A DNA stretch of 64,000 bases from CALMEC01 sp964531025 (GCA_964531025.1 CAZHDY010000001.1:1-64000); one strand, 5' to 3'; positions 48,932 through 58,001 are shown, numbered from the stretch's first letter. The notes: generated by a model not told the origin, from the letters alone. Translations and numbers: made by a program.

Positions 48932-50328
48932 GCGACTCCTTCCACATCCGCTCCTACGGCGGTGCGATGACGGTGACGGGCTCCTGTCATCTGTTCGACA
49001 CCGGCACGGCGAACATCCTTGTCGACTGCGGGGCCTTCCAGGGCTCGCGCGCGCTGTTCGACCTCAATCGCGAGCCGTTCGGCTTCGATCCGCACGCGAT
49101 CCACTCGGTCCTGTTGACCCATGCCCACCTGGATCACAGCGGACGGCTTCCGCAACTGGTGAAGCGCGGGTTCCGCGGTCCGATCTACGCGCTTCCGGCG
49201 ACGGCCATGCTGGTCCAGCACCTGCTCCTGGACGCCGCGAAGCTGCAGTACGAGGACAAGGCGCGGGCGCTGCGACGCGGCAAGACGCCCGACGAGCCGA
49301 CGTTCGACGAGGACGACGTCTGGGCCGCGCTCGATGCCGTCGAACCCATCGCCTACGGGGTGCCGTTCGACGTCGCCGGCGTCCGGGTGACGGCCCAGCC
49401 CGCCGGCCACATCCCGGGGTCGGCCAGCTTCCTGCTCGAGGCGGACGGAGCCCGGGTGGTCTTCAGCGGCGACCTCGGCAACGCGCGCAAGGACGTGCTG
49501 CCGGACCCGACCGATTGCCCGCCCGCCGACGTCGTGGTCATCGAGTCGACCTACGGGAACCGCGATCACCGTGACTTCGACGCGACCATCGACGAGTTCG
49601 CCGAGGTGCTGAAGGAGGCGGTTCGCCGCAAGGGGAAGATCCTCATCCCGTCGTTCGCCCTCGAACGCGCTCAGGACGTGCTGTTCCACATCGCCCGGCT
49701 GGAGGACGAGGGGCGTGTGCCCTCGATCCCCGTCTACGTCGACTCACCACTGGCGGATCGCGTGGAGGACGTCTACCAGGCGTGCATGGACGAGCTCTCG
49801 GACGAGGTGCGCGCCATCGCCGCCACCGGACGCGACCCGTTCGCCCCGAAGAAGCTCCGCTACACGCGGTCGGTGGAGGACTCCAAGTCCATCAACTCCT
49901 CATCCGAAGCGGCGATCGTCATCGCCGGATCCGGGATGATGAGCGGTGGGCGCATCCTGCACCACCTTCGCGCCCATCTGGACGACACCCATACGACCGT
50001 GATGATCGTCGGGTTCCAGCCCCGTGGCGGTCTGGGACGTCAGCTGGTCGACGGTGCCCGTGAGGTCCGCGTGCTGGGTCAGACGATTGCTGTGAGGGCG
50101 CGTGTCGTCACCATCAACGGACTCTCGGCACATGCGGACCGCACCGAGCTCCTGGACTGGTCGGCCGGTGCGGGCGAGTCCGCACGGTTCCTGACGACCC
50201 ACGGCGAGCCGTCGTCGCTCGAGGACCTGGCGCAGGCGCTGCGTGCCCGAGGTAACGAGGCCGAGGTCCAGACGAGCGAGACGCGGTTGCCGGTGGCCGA
50301 CGGGCCGCGCGAGGAGGCCGGCGAGTAG
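48928..50328 (+). CDS. Beta-CASP metallo-beta-lactamase protein (RNA-processing nuclease family)
   Basis: 466 aa. The metallo-beta-lactamase motifs are in order: LLTHAHLDHSGRLPQL (HxHxDH), PAGHIPGSASFLL, ARVVFSGDLGN. The beta-CASP insert gives ESTYGNRDH, IPSFALERAQDVLFH, IAGSGMMSGGRILHHL, and the C-terminal NGLSAHADRTELLDW. No KH domains are present. This architecture is that of CPSF73-like nucleases (YSH1/TTHA0252 type), known to cut RNA. The specific substrate is unknown. ATG 48928 overlaps the preceding membrane-protein gene. Confidence 0.88.
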   Translation: MSDSFHIRSYGGAMTVTGSCHLFDTGTANILVDCGAFQGSRALFDLNREPFGFDPHAIHSVLLTHAHLDHSGRLPQLVKRGFRGPIYALPATAMLVQHLLLDAAKLQYEDKARALRRGKTPDEPTFDEDDVWAALDAVEPIAYGVPFDVAGVRVTAQPAGHIPGSASFLLEADGARVVFSGDLGNARKDVLPDPTDCPPADVVVIESTYGNRDHRDFDATIDEFAEVLKEAVRRKGKILIPSFALERAQDVLFHIARLEDEGRVPSIPVYVDSPLADRVEDVYQACMDELSDEVRAIAATGRDPFAPKKLRYTRSVEDSKSINSSSEAAIVIAGSGMMSGGRILHHLRAHLDDTHTTVMIVGFQPRGGLGRQLVDGAREVRVLGQTIAVRARVVTINGLSAHADRTELLDWSAGAGESARFLTTHGEPSSLEDLAQALRARGNEAEVQTSETRLPVADGPREEAGE

Positions 50329-50336
50329 CGCCTGCC

Positions 50337-51110
50337 TCAGCTCGGGGGAGGCGGGGGGATCAGGTCGTAGATCACGCCGGTGTTGTCGCCCGTCTGCTTG
50401 TACCGCATCGTGTAGAGCGACGGGAGGAGCTCTTCCATGGTCGCCGAGATGTCGTCCGCGCCGAGTTCCTTGGGACGGACCGGCTCGGGCACCGTGTCAC
50501 GGAGCGGGCGGTCCAGCTCATCCTTGACGTCGTCGCGCCGGAAGTAGAAGACGGTGTCCGGGCGCTCGGCGGCCGGGCCGCTGATGTCGAGGAACCCGGG
50601 TGGCGCGACCACGATGACGGCGCTCGCCTCGGGCACGTCCTTCAGGCCGCGAAGCGCGACCTCCTTCGCCTGCCGTGCCGACAGCGTGAGCTCGCTCTGG
50701 CCGCCCCCCGCGGTGTCGCCGAAGCTGCAGTCGTCGGCCGGCCCGCAGAGCTTGTAGAAGAGGACGTTCTGCGGCTCGAAGGAGACCGGGCGCCCGCTGT
50801 GGTCGGCCGCGACGGCGACCGTCTGGCTGGGGGCGGCGACGTCGCTGGTGAGGTCCTCGCCGGCGGTGATCGTGGTCAGCGGATCTCCGTTGTCACCCAC
50901 GTACAGGGAGGCCACGTGATCACCGACGAGCTGGGCGCGGCGCACCGGATCGTCGTCCTCGGCCGTGAAGTCCGAGAAGGGGGCGGGGCGGTCGCGTTGC
51001 GCGTACACGATCGTCGCGACGACGGCGCCGGCCAGCACGATGCCGAGGATGACGAGAAGGGCGATGAAGCGCCCGCGGTGGTCGCGCTGACGGCTCAGAA
51101 TCGGGGCCAC
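50337..51110 (-). CDS. Membrane-anchored extracytoplasmic protein, partner of the FtsH-like protease gene
   Basis: 257 aa. A basic N-terminus (SRQRDHRGR) and one helix (FIALLVILGIVLAGAVVATI) leave about 220 residues outside. The exposed part has alternating strands (VGDHVASLYVGDNGDPLTTI, VSFEPQNVLFYKLCG, and a Cys pair CGPADDC) and ends in a Pro run. It overlaps the 3' end of the FtsH-like gene by 16 bp on the same strand, implying coupled translation. I do not recognise the domain; a role as adaptor or substrate receptor for the protease is inference from position only. Confidence 0.7.
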   Translation of the reverse strand: MAPILSRQRDHRGRFIALLVILGIVLAGAVVATIVYAQRDRPAPFSDFTAEDDDPVRRAQLVGDHVASLYVGDNGDPLTTITAGEDLTSDVAAPSQTVAVAADHSGRPVSFEPQNVLFYKLCGPADDCSFGDTAGGGQSELTLSARQAKEVALRGLKDVPEASAVIVVAPPGFLDISGPAAERPDTVFYFRRDDVKDELDRPLRDTVPEPVRPKELGADDISATMEELLPSLYTMRYKQTGDNTGVIYDLIPPPPPS

Positions 51111-53602
51111 TGGTCCTCATCCCTGAGGTCGATTGTGGGCATGGTGAGGTTCGCCGAGTCCACGAGCTCGGCGACCTCGTCACCGAAGAGCTCGCCGCGC
51201 TCGACGAGGGCGTCCGCGACCCTCTCCGTTCCGGCGCGATTGTGGAGGATGAACCAGTAGGCGGTCATGAACGCCTGACCCAGGAACTGGTTGACCATGG
51301 CGCGCTTGTCGCGGTCCTCCAGCGCGGTGGCGACCGGGTCGCCCTCGAGGACGCTGCCGGCGAACGTGCGGTTCACGATGCGCGCTCCGATCCGCTCGAA
51401 GCGGCGCATGATCTTGCGTTCGGCGATCTCGCGTTCGATGGGGTCGGCGATCTCGTCGAGTCGGGGAGAGACCGGAGCCATTCCCTCGGCGCCGACCATG
51501 AGCGCCGCCTTGGTCGTGGCGGCCGCGGTGTCGCCCGCAACCCCTTCGCTGGTCTCACCGAAGAAGACGTATTCGCTCGCCATCGCACCGAGCGTCCACA
51601 CCAGGTCGCCGAACTCCTCGTTCTGGAAGTGGGAGTACCGGCGTTCGCGCTCGACCATCCAGTGATGACCGAGGGATCCCTCACGTGCACGGATGGACAG
51701 GCGCGCCGGCTCGCGCGCCGTCATGAACTGGGCTCCGGTGACGGCGTGGCCGGCCTCGTGGATGGCGATGGCACGGGCCTCGGACGGGATGTACTCGACA
51801 CCGCGGTCGATGCCGGCCTCGATCATGGCGACCGAGTGGACGAGGTCCTGCCAGTTCAGCTCACGCCGGTCGTCGTAGTGCGCGCGCATGAGGGCCATGG
51901 AGCACATCTGCTTGATCATGGCCGGGGAATGACCCATGGTGATGCGGGCCAGCTCGTCGCGGCGCTCGGGTCGATCGAGATCCTCGGTGTGCGCGACCTT
52001 GTCGAGGTAGAGGTCGATGATGTCGTGACGCTCGTCCACATCGGGCGTGTGGAACAGGACCTGCAGCCCGAAACGCCCCGGGCGGGTGAGCGCGGGGTCC
52101 AGGTAGCGGAGACGCACGTTGCATGCACCGATGAAGTAGATGTCCTCCTTGCGCGGACGCGCGGGCGGCAGCCGAAGGGGGATGGAGCCGATGCGCCGCG
52201 GGATCACATAGAGAGCGTCGAGGACGGTGTTCGTCCGGTTGACGAGAAACTTGCGGACCCCGCTGGGCTCGCGCACCCCGTCCATCTCGACGAGAAGCTG
52301 TTGCAGCCCGCCCTGTGCCGATCCGCCGCCCAGGCCGGGAAAGACGAACTCGCGCAGACGCTGGTTGACCTGGCCGAAGAACGACGGACGGCGCGCGGCG
52401 GCCTCCGCCCGTTCGGCGAAGAGCCGGTCGCGCCAGGCCGGTGTCTCGAGGACGAGATCCCCGCTCGGGGTGATGGCACCCATGGGGCCGTGGAAATGGC
52501 GGTCGTGGATGGAGGGCGGCGGCGTGTGGGCCAGCGCCGTGCGGCGACCGCCGATGGCGTCGATCTCGTCGATGAAGACGATGCACTGACCGCCCCACTT
52601 GCGGGCGAGGCGGCGCGCACGCCATCCGAGCCACATGACGAGGATGACGTCGACGCCGATGAACGACTGCGCGAACGCCGGTCCGGGTGCGGTGACGAAC
52701 GGGGCGTTGAAGCGCGTCGCGATGGCCCGGGCCAGCATCGTCTTGCCGGTGCCGGGAGGGCCGTTGAAGAGCACGCCGCGCTCGGGGGTGCCACCGGCCT
52801 CGGTGAACATCTCGCCCGACTGCCAGAGGTTCACCATCTCGGTGACGGCCTGCTTCGCCTGTTGCTGCCCCCGGACGTCGGAGATGTCCTCGTTCCAGTC
52901 GACATCGCCGGGCTCGTACTTCTTGATCTGCCGGATCCCGGAGTAGGCGAGGGGGCCCAGGAAGAGCAGGGTGTTGACCACGAAGATGATGGGGATGCTG
53001 ACGGCGAGGCCGATCCAGCTGGCCATCGAGCCCGGTGCGCTGACGAGTTCGCCCAGCGTGGAGAACGGTTGCCGGAACGCCTCACCGGGGTCCGTCTCGC
53101 CGCGCAGTACCTGGACCAGCAGGATGACCGCGACGACGGCGAGATACAGGAGTCCCAGCCACAGGGCGGTGCGGTACCAGAAGCGCCAGAACCACAGGCG
53201 CCGACGGCCGGCGGCATCGGCGGTGCGTGAGGCGTCGGGGTCGGCGAACAGGCTGGGGCGGGGGATGAGACGGTGTGCCACCAGGTCCACGAGTCCCCGG
53301 AAGGCGACCACCGTGAGGATGGTGACGACGATGGCCGCGCCGGTCGGCCAGTCGAAGCGTCGGGTGAGCGCCAGGAAGACCGCGGGTGCGGTGAGGACCG
53401 CGACGATGGTGGCGAGCGTGCCGAACCGGCTCCACTGCCGGCGCAGCTCGGCGCCCGAGCCCAGCCGACCGGCTCTGTCGGGTGGCTCGCCCGCGGACCC
53501 GGCGGGACCGTTCATCGATCCGGACGGCGGATTCTCCGAGAACGTGGCCCCGCGCATCCGGGGAGGGGAGGAGTGGGGGCTGTCACCGTTCGGCATCGTC
53601 AT
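51095..53602 (-). CDS. Unusual FtsH-like AAA+ ATPase/zinc metalloprotease
   Basis: 835 aa from ATG 53602 (53596 is an alternative). Four membrane segments occur in the first ~220 residues, where FtsH has two. The AAA domain has Walker A VLFNGPPGTGKTMLARAIA (~281-288), Walker B CIVFIDEIDAIGG (~330-342) and the second region NVRLRYLDPALTRPGRFG. Two insertions interrupt it: ~75 residues between Walker B and LLVEMDG, and ~45 between EMDG and IYFIGACN. The protease domain has the zinc motif AIHEAGHAVTG (~605) and a downstream Asp in EGVAGDTAAATTKAAL. Probably a membrane-protein quality-control protease, but clearly not canonical FtsH. It is divergent from cysH. Confidence 0.85.
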   Translation of the reverse strand: MTMPNGDSPHSSPPRMRGATFSENPPSGSMNGPAGSAGEPPDRAGRLGSGAELRRQWSRFGTLATIVAVLTAPAVFLALTRRFDWPTGAAIVVTILTVVAFRGLVDLVAHRLIPRPSLFADPDASRTADAAGRRRLWFWRFWYRTALWLGLLYLAVVAVILLVQVLRGETDPGEAFRQPFSTLGELVSAPGSMASWIGLAVSIPIIFVVNTLLFLGPLAYSGIRQIKKYEPGDVDWNEDISDVRGQQQAKQAVTEMVNLWQSGEMFTEAGGTPERGVLFNGPPGTGKTMLARAIATRFNAPFVTAPGPAFAQSFIGVDVILVMWLGWRARRLARKWGGQCIVFIDEIDAIGGRRTALAHTPPPSIHDRHFHGPMGAITPSGDLVLETPAWRDRLFAERAEAAARRPSFFGQVNQRLREFVFPGLGGGSAQGGLQQLLVEMDGVREPSGVRKFLVNRTNTVLDALYVIPRRIGSIPLRLPPARPRKEDIYFIGACNVRLRYLDPALTRPGRFGLQVLFHTPDVDERHDIIDLYLDKVAHTEDLDRPERRDELARITMGHSPAMIKQMCSMALMRAHYDDRRELNWQDLVHSVAMIEAGIDRGVEYIPSEARAIAIHEAGHAVTGAQFMTAREPARLSIRAREGSLGHHWMVERERRYSHFQNEEFGDLVWTLGAMASEYVFFGETSEGVAGDTAAATTKAALMVGAEGMAPVSPRLDEIADPIEREIAERKIMRRFERIGARIVNRTFAGSVLEGDPVATALEDRDKRAMVNQFLGQAFMTAYWFILHNRAGTERVADALVERGELFGDEVAELVDSANLTMPTIDLRDEDQWPRF

Positions 53603-53670
53603 CCTAAGTACGTCCACACTAGGGATTTCCCTGCCACGGCGGGGATTCCGCGATGTTGAAACGTCGCCAT

Positions 53671-53690
53671 CACCGATTCGGTGTTACCCT
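53671..53690 (+). promoter_or_regulatory. cysH operator and leaderless -10
   Basis: CACCGA-T-TCGGTG (53671-53683) is a perfect 13-bp palindrome. It abuts TACCCT (53685-53690), which ends 7 nt before ATG 53698. The position would block RNA polymerase, suggesting repression of sulfate assimilation by an unidentified regulator. Confidence 0.5.
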
Positions 53691-53697
53691 CGGATGA

Positions 53698-54408
53698 ATG
53701 GGCACCACCGCACCGAATCCGGTTTCCCCGCTTCCCGAGTCCGAATCGCTCGAGCCGCAGGATCTGATCGCCGCTCTCGTGAGGACGTTCGGCGACGGCC
53801 TGGTGCTCGCGTGTTCGTTCCAGAAGGAGGAGACGATCCTCCTCGACATGCTGCTCCGCGAGAACGTGGACGCCCGCGTCTTCGCCCTCGACACGCACGT
53901 CCTCTTCCCGGAGACGTACGACTACTGGCACCTGGTCGAGGAGCGCTACGGCACCAAGGTCGTGCCCTTCGAGGGGCCCTCCCTGGGCCTTCAGGCGGCG
54001 CGCTTCGGACCGAAGCTCTGGGAGACCGCCCCGGACCGCTGCTGCGGCATCCGCAAGATGGAACCGTTGGGCAGGGCACTTGCCGAGGCGGAGTGCTGGA
54101 TCACGGGTGTGCGCCGGGACCAGTCACCCACGCGCGCGAACGCCCCCAAGCTGGGATGGGACGAGCAGCACGGCCTCTGGAAAGCCAATCCGCTGGCCGA
54201 GTGGGACGACGACCGGTGCTGGGACTACATTCGCGAGCACGACCTGCCGTACAACGCGCTCCACGACAAGGGCTACGCCTCGATCGGCTGCACCTACTGC
54301 ACCCTGCCCGGCACCGGCCGCGAGGGACGCTGGTCGGCCTCGTCCAAGACCGAGTGCGGCCTGCACATGGACACGGGCGGCGACGAGGGGCTCGACTCCG
54401 CCGACTAG
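53698..54408 (+). CDS. cysH: Assimilatory adenylyl-sulfate (APS/PAPS) reductase
   Basis: 236 aa. It reduces activated sulfate to sulfite with thioredoxin or a similar donor. N-terminal PP-loop-like region: VLACSFQKEETILLDMLL and ALDTHVLFPETYDYW. The iron-sulfur ligands of the APS-type enzymes are present: Cys pair in RCCGIRKMEPL and Cys-x2-Cys in IGCTYCTLPG, then the catalytic Cys in KTECGLHMD. The CC/CxxC cluster favours APS over PAPS as substrate. The TAG stop is the end of repeat copy B. No other cys genes are adjacent. Confidence 0.95.
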   Translation: MGTTAPNPVSPLPESESLEPQDLIAALVRTFGDGLVLACSFQKEETILLDMLLRENVDARVFALDTHVLFPETYDYWHLVEERYGTKVVPFEGPSLGLQAARFGPKLWETAPDRCCGIRKMEPLGRALAEAECWITGVRRDQSPTRANAPKLGWDEQHGLWKANPLAEWDDDRCWDYIREHDLPYNALHDKGYASIGCTYCTLPGTGREGRWSASSKTECGLHMDTGGDEGLDSAD

Positions 54409-54554
54409 ATGGGTAGTGCCATGGAGGCGTGGTCTGGGGTGCGTCACCGATGCATGCGCGGTGCCGTCGCACACCGATGGTCGGGGTGGTGTCCTTTTCC
54501 GAGGTGTCCGGTGGCGCATCCGCGCCGTCGGGGGGTGCACCACGCCGCGCATCT
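54407..54554 (+). repeat. Copy B of the TAGAT-ended element
   Basis: It begins AGATGGGTAGTGCCATGGAG within the cysH stop codon (TAG 54406-54408). It contains the family core GGGTGGTGTCCTTTTCCGAG and GGTGGCGCATCCGCGCCGTC, and ends GCACCACGCCGCGCATCT. The right inverted-repeat arm is truncated to about 8 bp. Confidence 0.7.
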
Positions 54555-54583
54555 GAGCCACGTGAGCGGCCCGGACGGTCGGG

Positions 54584-55027
54584 TCAGGCGGTCCGCTTGC
54601 TGTATGCGCGCAGACAGGTGAGGAATCGTGCGGTACCGCGTGCCGTCTGTGTGCGGCAGACGTTGTGCCGCACGTACACCCGGTAGGAGAACTTGCCGGC
54701 GGCGCGCACCGGGGTGGCCACGGCGATCTGATGGCGGACGCCCCGGATGCCGTGCACGCCGACCGTCTCCGGGGTGACCGGGTCTGTCGGTGCGGGGATC
54801 CCCGAGCCGGAGAACGGCGTGTCGTCGCACCGGGGGACGGTCATGGTCGTGATGGGCGCCGGCGACACGGCTTTGGCGGCGACGACCATCACCGGGTAGT
54901 AGGTGCGCTCCTGATCGACGATCTGCGGTGCGCACACTCCGGCGACGGCGGGGGAGGCGGCGCTCGCAACAGCGGGTGCCGCGAGGGCGAGGGCTGCGAG
55001 GCCGGCGGGTCCGATCAGAAAACGCAT
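54584..55027 (-). CDS. Secreted protein of unknown function
   Basis: 147 aa from ATG 55027 with GAAGGGG upstream. A Sec signal peptide is clear: MRFLIGPAGLAALALAAPAV then ASAA, with cleavage after ASA. The mature part has four Cys (GVCAPQ, PRCDDT, HNVCRT, LTCLRA), likely two disulfides, and a beta-rich middle (YYPVMVVAAKAVSPAPITTM). Small disulfide-bonded exported domain, family not recognised. It is downstream of the DMT transporter on the same strand, separated by 262 bp with repeats. Confidence 0.72.
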   Translation of the reverse strand: MRFLIGPAGLAALALAAPAVASAASPAVAGVCAPQIVDQERTYYPVMVVAAKAVSPAPITTMTVPRCDDTPFSGSGIPAPTDPVTPETVGVHGIRGVRHQIAVATPVRAAGKFSYRVYVRHNVCRTQTARGTARFLTCLRAYSKRTA

Positions 55028-55096
55028 GGGGAACCCCTTCCGTTCCGGCGGTGCGCCGGACACCTGCGATGACCTCCGCATCCTATCCGGGGTACG

Positions 55097-55125
55097 GGCC
55101 CGTCGGCTCGCCAACCCGACGGGCC
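55097..55125. repeat. 10-bp perfect inverted repeat
   Basis: GGCCCGTCGG (55097-55106) and CCGACGGGCC (55116-55125) pair perfectly around a 9-nt loop. It may stop minus-strand transcription from the DMT transporter gene, though no T-run follows on that strand. Confidence 0.45.
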
Positions 55126-55254
55126 GGAAAGCCCGGTGTCTGACACAAAACTTTCCATGCGTCGTCACGCCAGGTGCGGAAAGTTCTTGTTAGCAGGAAA
55201 TTTCGTCCGAGTGGCCGTCCGCGGGAAAGTCCGGTGTCTGAGGCCAGGCTTTCC
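55126..55254. repeat. Two 31-bp direct repeats that each fold back
   Basis: Units at 55126-55156 and 55224-55254 are both 31 bp. Each starts GGAAAG(C/T)CCGGTGTCTGA and ends CTTTCC, so each can form a GGAAAG/CTTTCC hairpin. A half unit GGAAAG lies at 55178. They sit between two minus-strand genes, upstream of the secreted protein. Confidence 0.55.
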
Positions 55255-55289
55255 GGGCGACTCACAACGACCGCTCGCGCCCCCGTCCC

Positions 55290-56189
55290 CTACGACGACG
55301 CCCGTGCCGCGTCGGTGCCCTCCGGGTCCGGTTCCCCCTCCGCCCGGGGCGGGGTGAGGGCCGCGGCCACGATCACCAGGATGAAGGCGCCCACCCGTAC
55401 GGCGATCGAAAGTGGCTCGTCGGGGAAGGGCTCGTCGAAGACGACGGATCCCGACGCGATCGTGGTGATGTTGGCTGCTGCCGCGGTCACCGTGATGACC
55501 GCCACCGCCGGGCCGATCTGGAGGCTCCGGGCCGAGACGGTCATGCCCACGAGCGACGCGATGATGACGACGAGGACGAAAGGGTTCAGGAACGTCGCGA
55601 CGATCCCGTCCTCGAAGTGTCCCGTGAGGGCTTTGATGGCGACGTCCGAGGCACCCCACAGAAGGCCGGCCGCCACACCGAGGAGCGGACCGCCGTGCCG
55701 AATCTCACGAGCCAGAAAAGCCGCGCCCAGGCCGAGCAACATGGCGAGGCCGGTATAGGTCAGAAGGACGGGCCAGTCGTAGTCATGGTGCGCCGATGCG
55801 CCCGCCTCGGAGTCGAGGGACGCCGCCAGGATGGCCAGGCCGAGCGCCGCAAACGCAACGCCGATCCACTCGCGCCGGGTCACCGTGAGCCCGAAGACGC
55901 GGTCCGCGAACACCGTGAGGAACACCAGCCCACCCGCGATGACGGCCTGTCCCAACGAGATCGGCGCGAGCGTCAGAGCGGCCACATGGAAGCCCCAGGA
56001 GCCCATGGCGACGAGGATCCCGGCGGTGTACCACCCCGACCGGAACAGTCGCAGGGACGAGCGCACCGGCGAGGACATCACGATCTGGGGCGCGTTCACC
56101 GCTCCGCGATGCTTCATGAGGAAGCCCACCACCGACGTGACCGCCGTGAGGACGGCGAAGACCAGGCCGATGGCGACGGATGTGCTCAT
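55290..56189 (-). CDS. EamA/DMT-superfamily membrane transporter
   Basis: 299 aa with about ten hydrophobic segments in two halves, as in drug/metabolite exporters. Examples: VAIGLVFAVLTAVTSVVGFL, GQAVIAGGLVFLTVFADRVF, WIGVAFAALGLAILAASLDS, LLGVAAGLLWGASDVAIKAL and IAVRVGAFILVIVAAALTPP. The C-terminus is acidic and disordered. Substrates of this family vary widely and cannot be predicted. Start ATG 56189 is without a strong ribosome binding site. Confidence 0.82.
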   Translation of the reverse strand: MSTSVAIGLVFAVLTAVTSVVGFLMKHRGAVNAPQIVMSSPVRSSLRLFRSGWYTAGILVAMGSWGFHVAALTLAPISLGQAVIAGGLVFLTVFADRVFGLTVTRREWIGVAFAALGLAILAASLDSEAGASAHHDYDWPVLLTYTGLAMLLGLGAAFLAREIRHGGPLLGVAAGLLWGASDVAIKALTGHFEDGIVATFLNPFVLVVIIASLVGMTVSARSLQIGPAVAVITVTAAAANITTIASGSVVFDEPFPDEPLSIAVRVGAFILVIVAAALTPPRAEGEPDPEGTDAARASS

Positions 56190-56257
56190 GTCGTCGGGAT
56201 GTTCCCAGATGACGGAGCGGGAACCGCGGAGCCCCGTTCGTCTCCGAGGACGTCGCG

Positions 56258-56481
56258 AGACGAGCAGTGCGACGACAATCGTGACGTGGTGCGTGCCCCG
56301 GCGGCGCGGATGCGCTTCTCATCCACCCGCCCGCCCCTGCACAGCCACCGGGTACCTCGGAAAGGAGATACCACCCTGACCGTCGGTGTCTGCGACGCCC
56401 CGAACGACGGATCATCCGCCCACCCCAGGCCATCCCCAGGTGACGCACCCCACATCCGCTCTTCCGTGGAACCAACCATCT
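56258..56481 (-). repeat. Copy C of the TAGAT-ended element (long form)
   Basis: 224 bp. One end is AGACGAGCAGTGCGACGACA, the other TTCCGTGGAACCAACCATCT. It shares with copy A the core ACCTCGGAAAGGAGATACCA and GACGCACCCCACATCCGCTC, and with copy D the end region GTGCCCCGGCGGCGCGGATG. The TAGAT end is 11 bp before the start codon of the glycosidase gene. Confidence 0.75.
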
Positions 56482-56486
56482 AGTGT
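56481..56486 (+). promoter_or_regulatory. -10 box of the leaderless glycosidase gene at the end of repeat copy C
   Basis: TAGTGT begins with the last base of the repeat and ends 6 nt before ATG 56493, the same geometry as at dxr (41948). No ribosome binding site is present. Confidence 0.5.
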
Positions 56487-56492
56487 CCCCGA

Positions 56493-57974
56493 ATGCCCTT
56501 TCGCCGAACGATCCTCATCTCGACCGTGCTCCTCGTCTGTGCCGCCGTCGCCGGCTGCGGGGGAGATGACGACTCGACCACGACCACGGACCGCAACGAC
56601 GAGGGTTCGACGCTGAGCTCACCGCTCGCGGCGATCCAGGACGACAAGGTGCTGAACGACCCGCCTGCCGGCCAGACGGTGGAGGCCTTCCTCGACGAGC
56701 GCTTGGCGTACATGGCGAGCGTGGGGGGCTCGGTGACCCGAGTCGACCTTCTCTGGAGCAGGGTGGCGACCGCGCAGCCCGCCGACGCCGAGAACCCCGA
56801 CGACCCCGTCTACGACTGGAGTCGCTACGACGCCATCGTCGACGCGGCCAACCGCCACAACGTGAAAATCCAGTTCACCATCTGGTCGACCCCGGCGTGG
56901 GCGGCCGACCCCGCGACACCGGAGACTCTTCCCGGAGACCCGCCCGGCGGGGCATGGGGCAACCGGCGACCGGTCTCGGCCGAGGCCTTCGGACAGTTCG
57001 GCGCCGCGGCGGCCAGGCGCTACGCGCCCAAGGGCGTGCACATGTGGGAGGCGTGGAACGAGTCGAACCACAACTTCTACCTGCGTCCCCAATACGAGAA
57101 GAAGGACGGTCAGTGGGTGGCCATCGGCCCGTCGACGTACGCGGCGATGCTCAACGAGTTCCGCGATCGCGTGAAGAAGGTCGACGCGGAGGCACAGGTG
57201 GCCGGCGCGGTCATGGCACCGCGCGGTGACAAGTGCGGCCTCTCGTGCCCGGACACCGAGAAGGAGCCGAACCGGCTGTCACCCCAGGACTTCCTCAAGG
57301 GACTCGACGAGGCCGGCAAGCCCGACATGGACGCCGTCGGCCACCACCCGTACCCGACGGGGAGGCCCACGCCCAAGGGCGACCCCACCGCCATCGACCT
57401 CACGAACTTCGGGGACCTCTTCACGGCGATCGACGCCACCTACCTGAAGGACAAACCGATCTGGGCCACCGAGTACGGGTGGCAGACGGTCCCCTCCGAG
57501 GTGATGTCGTTCACCGTGACACCCGAACAGCAGGCGAAGAACGTGGTGCAGGCTTTCGCCACGCTTCGCGCGAACCCCCGCGTTCGCATGGGCACCTACT
57601 ACTTCGTGCAGGACAACGGGCAGTTCAACACCGGCCTGCGCGACCAGGAGGGTACGGCCAAGCCCGCGGCCGCGGCCTTCGCGCTGCCCATGGCGGCGAG
57701 CCGGACGACGGTCCCGGCCCGCAGCCCGCTCACCATCACCGGGCAGGTCCGCCCGACGGCCACGGCCACCGAGGTCACCATTCAGTGGCGTGCTCCGAAC
57801 GGCACCGACTGGCAGGCGCTGGACAAGCCCGTTCCGACGAGCGAGGACGGCACCTTCCAGAAGGTGCTCCGGCCCACGCGATCGGTCGTCATCCGCCCGT
57901 ACTGGAAGGGCGAGGCCCGCAACGGTCAGGCGGTCGAGTGGACCGGTGTGGAGATCCCGCTCACGGTGAGCTAG
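56493..57974 (+). CDS. Lipoprotein glycoside hydrolase (clan GH-A type)
   Basis: 493 aa. The lipoprotein signal ends in the lipobox AVAGC (Cys ~22), followed by an acidic/Thr linker. A TIM-barrel catalytic domain (~60-390) shows the GH-A acid/base Glu in HMWEAWNESNHNFYL and the nucleophile Glu in KPIWATEYGWQTVPS. GHHPYPTGRP is a further active-site loop. The C-terminal ~90 residues form a beta-sandwich (TITGQVRPTATATEVTIQWR). This resembles GH39/GH5-like families; the substrate polysaccharide is unknown. It is anchored outside the cell by lipid and leaderless behind repeat copy C. Confidence 0.85.
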   Translation: MPFRRTILISTVLLVCAAVAGCGGDDDSTTTTDRNDEGSTLSSPLAAIQDDKVLNDPPAGQTVEAFLDERLAYMASVGGSVTRVDLLWSRVATAQPADAENPDDPVYDWSRYDAIVDAANRHNVKIQFTIWSTPAWAADPATPETLPGDPPGGAWGNRRPVSAEAFGQFGAAAARRYAPKGVHMWEAWNESNHNFYLRPQYEKKDGQWVAIGPSTYAAMLNEFRDRVKKVDAEAQVAGAVMAPRGDKCGLSCPDTEKEPNRLSPQDFLKGLDEAGKPDMDAVGHHPYPTGRPTPKGDPTAIDLTNFGDLFTAIDATYLKDKPIWATEYGWQTVPSEVMSFTVTPEQQAKNVVQAFATLRANPRVRMGTYYFVQDNGQFNTGLRDQEGTAKPAAAAFALPMAASRTTVPARSPLTITGQVRPTATATEVTIQWRAPNGTDWQALDKPVPTSEDGTFQKVLRPTRSVVIRPYWKGEARNGQAVEWTGVEIPLTVS

Positions 57975-58001
57975 ATCGGCCGCAGAAACGCGTCGATTGC
58001 T

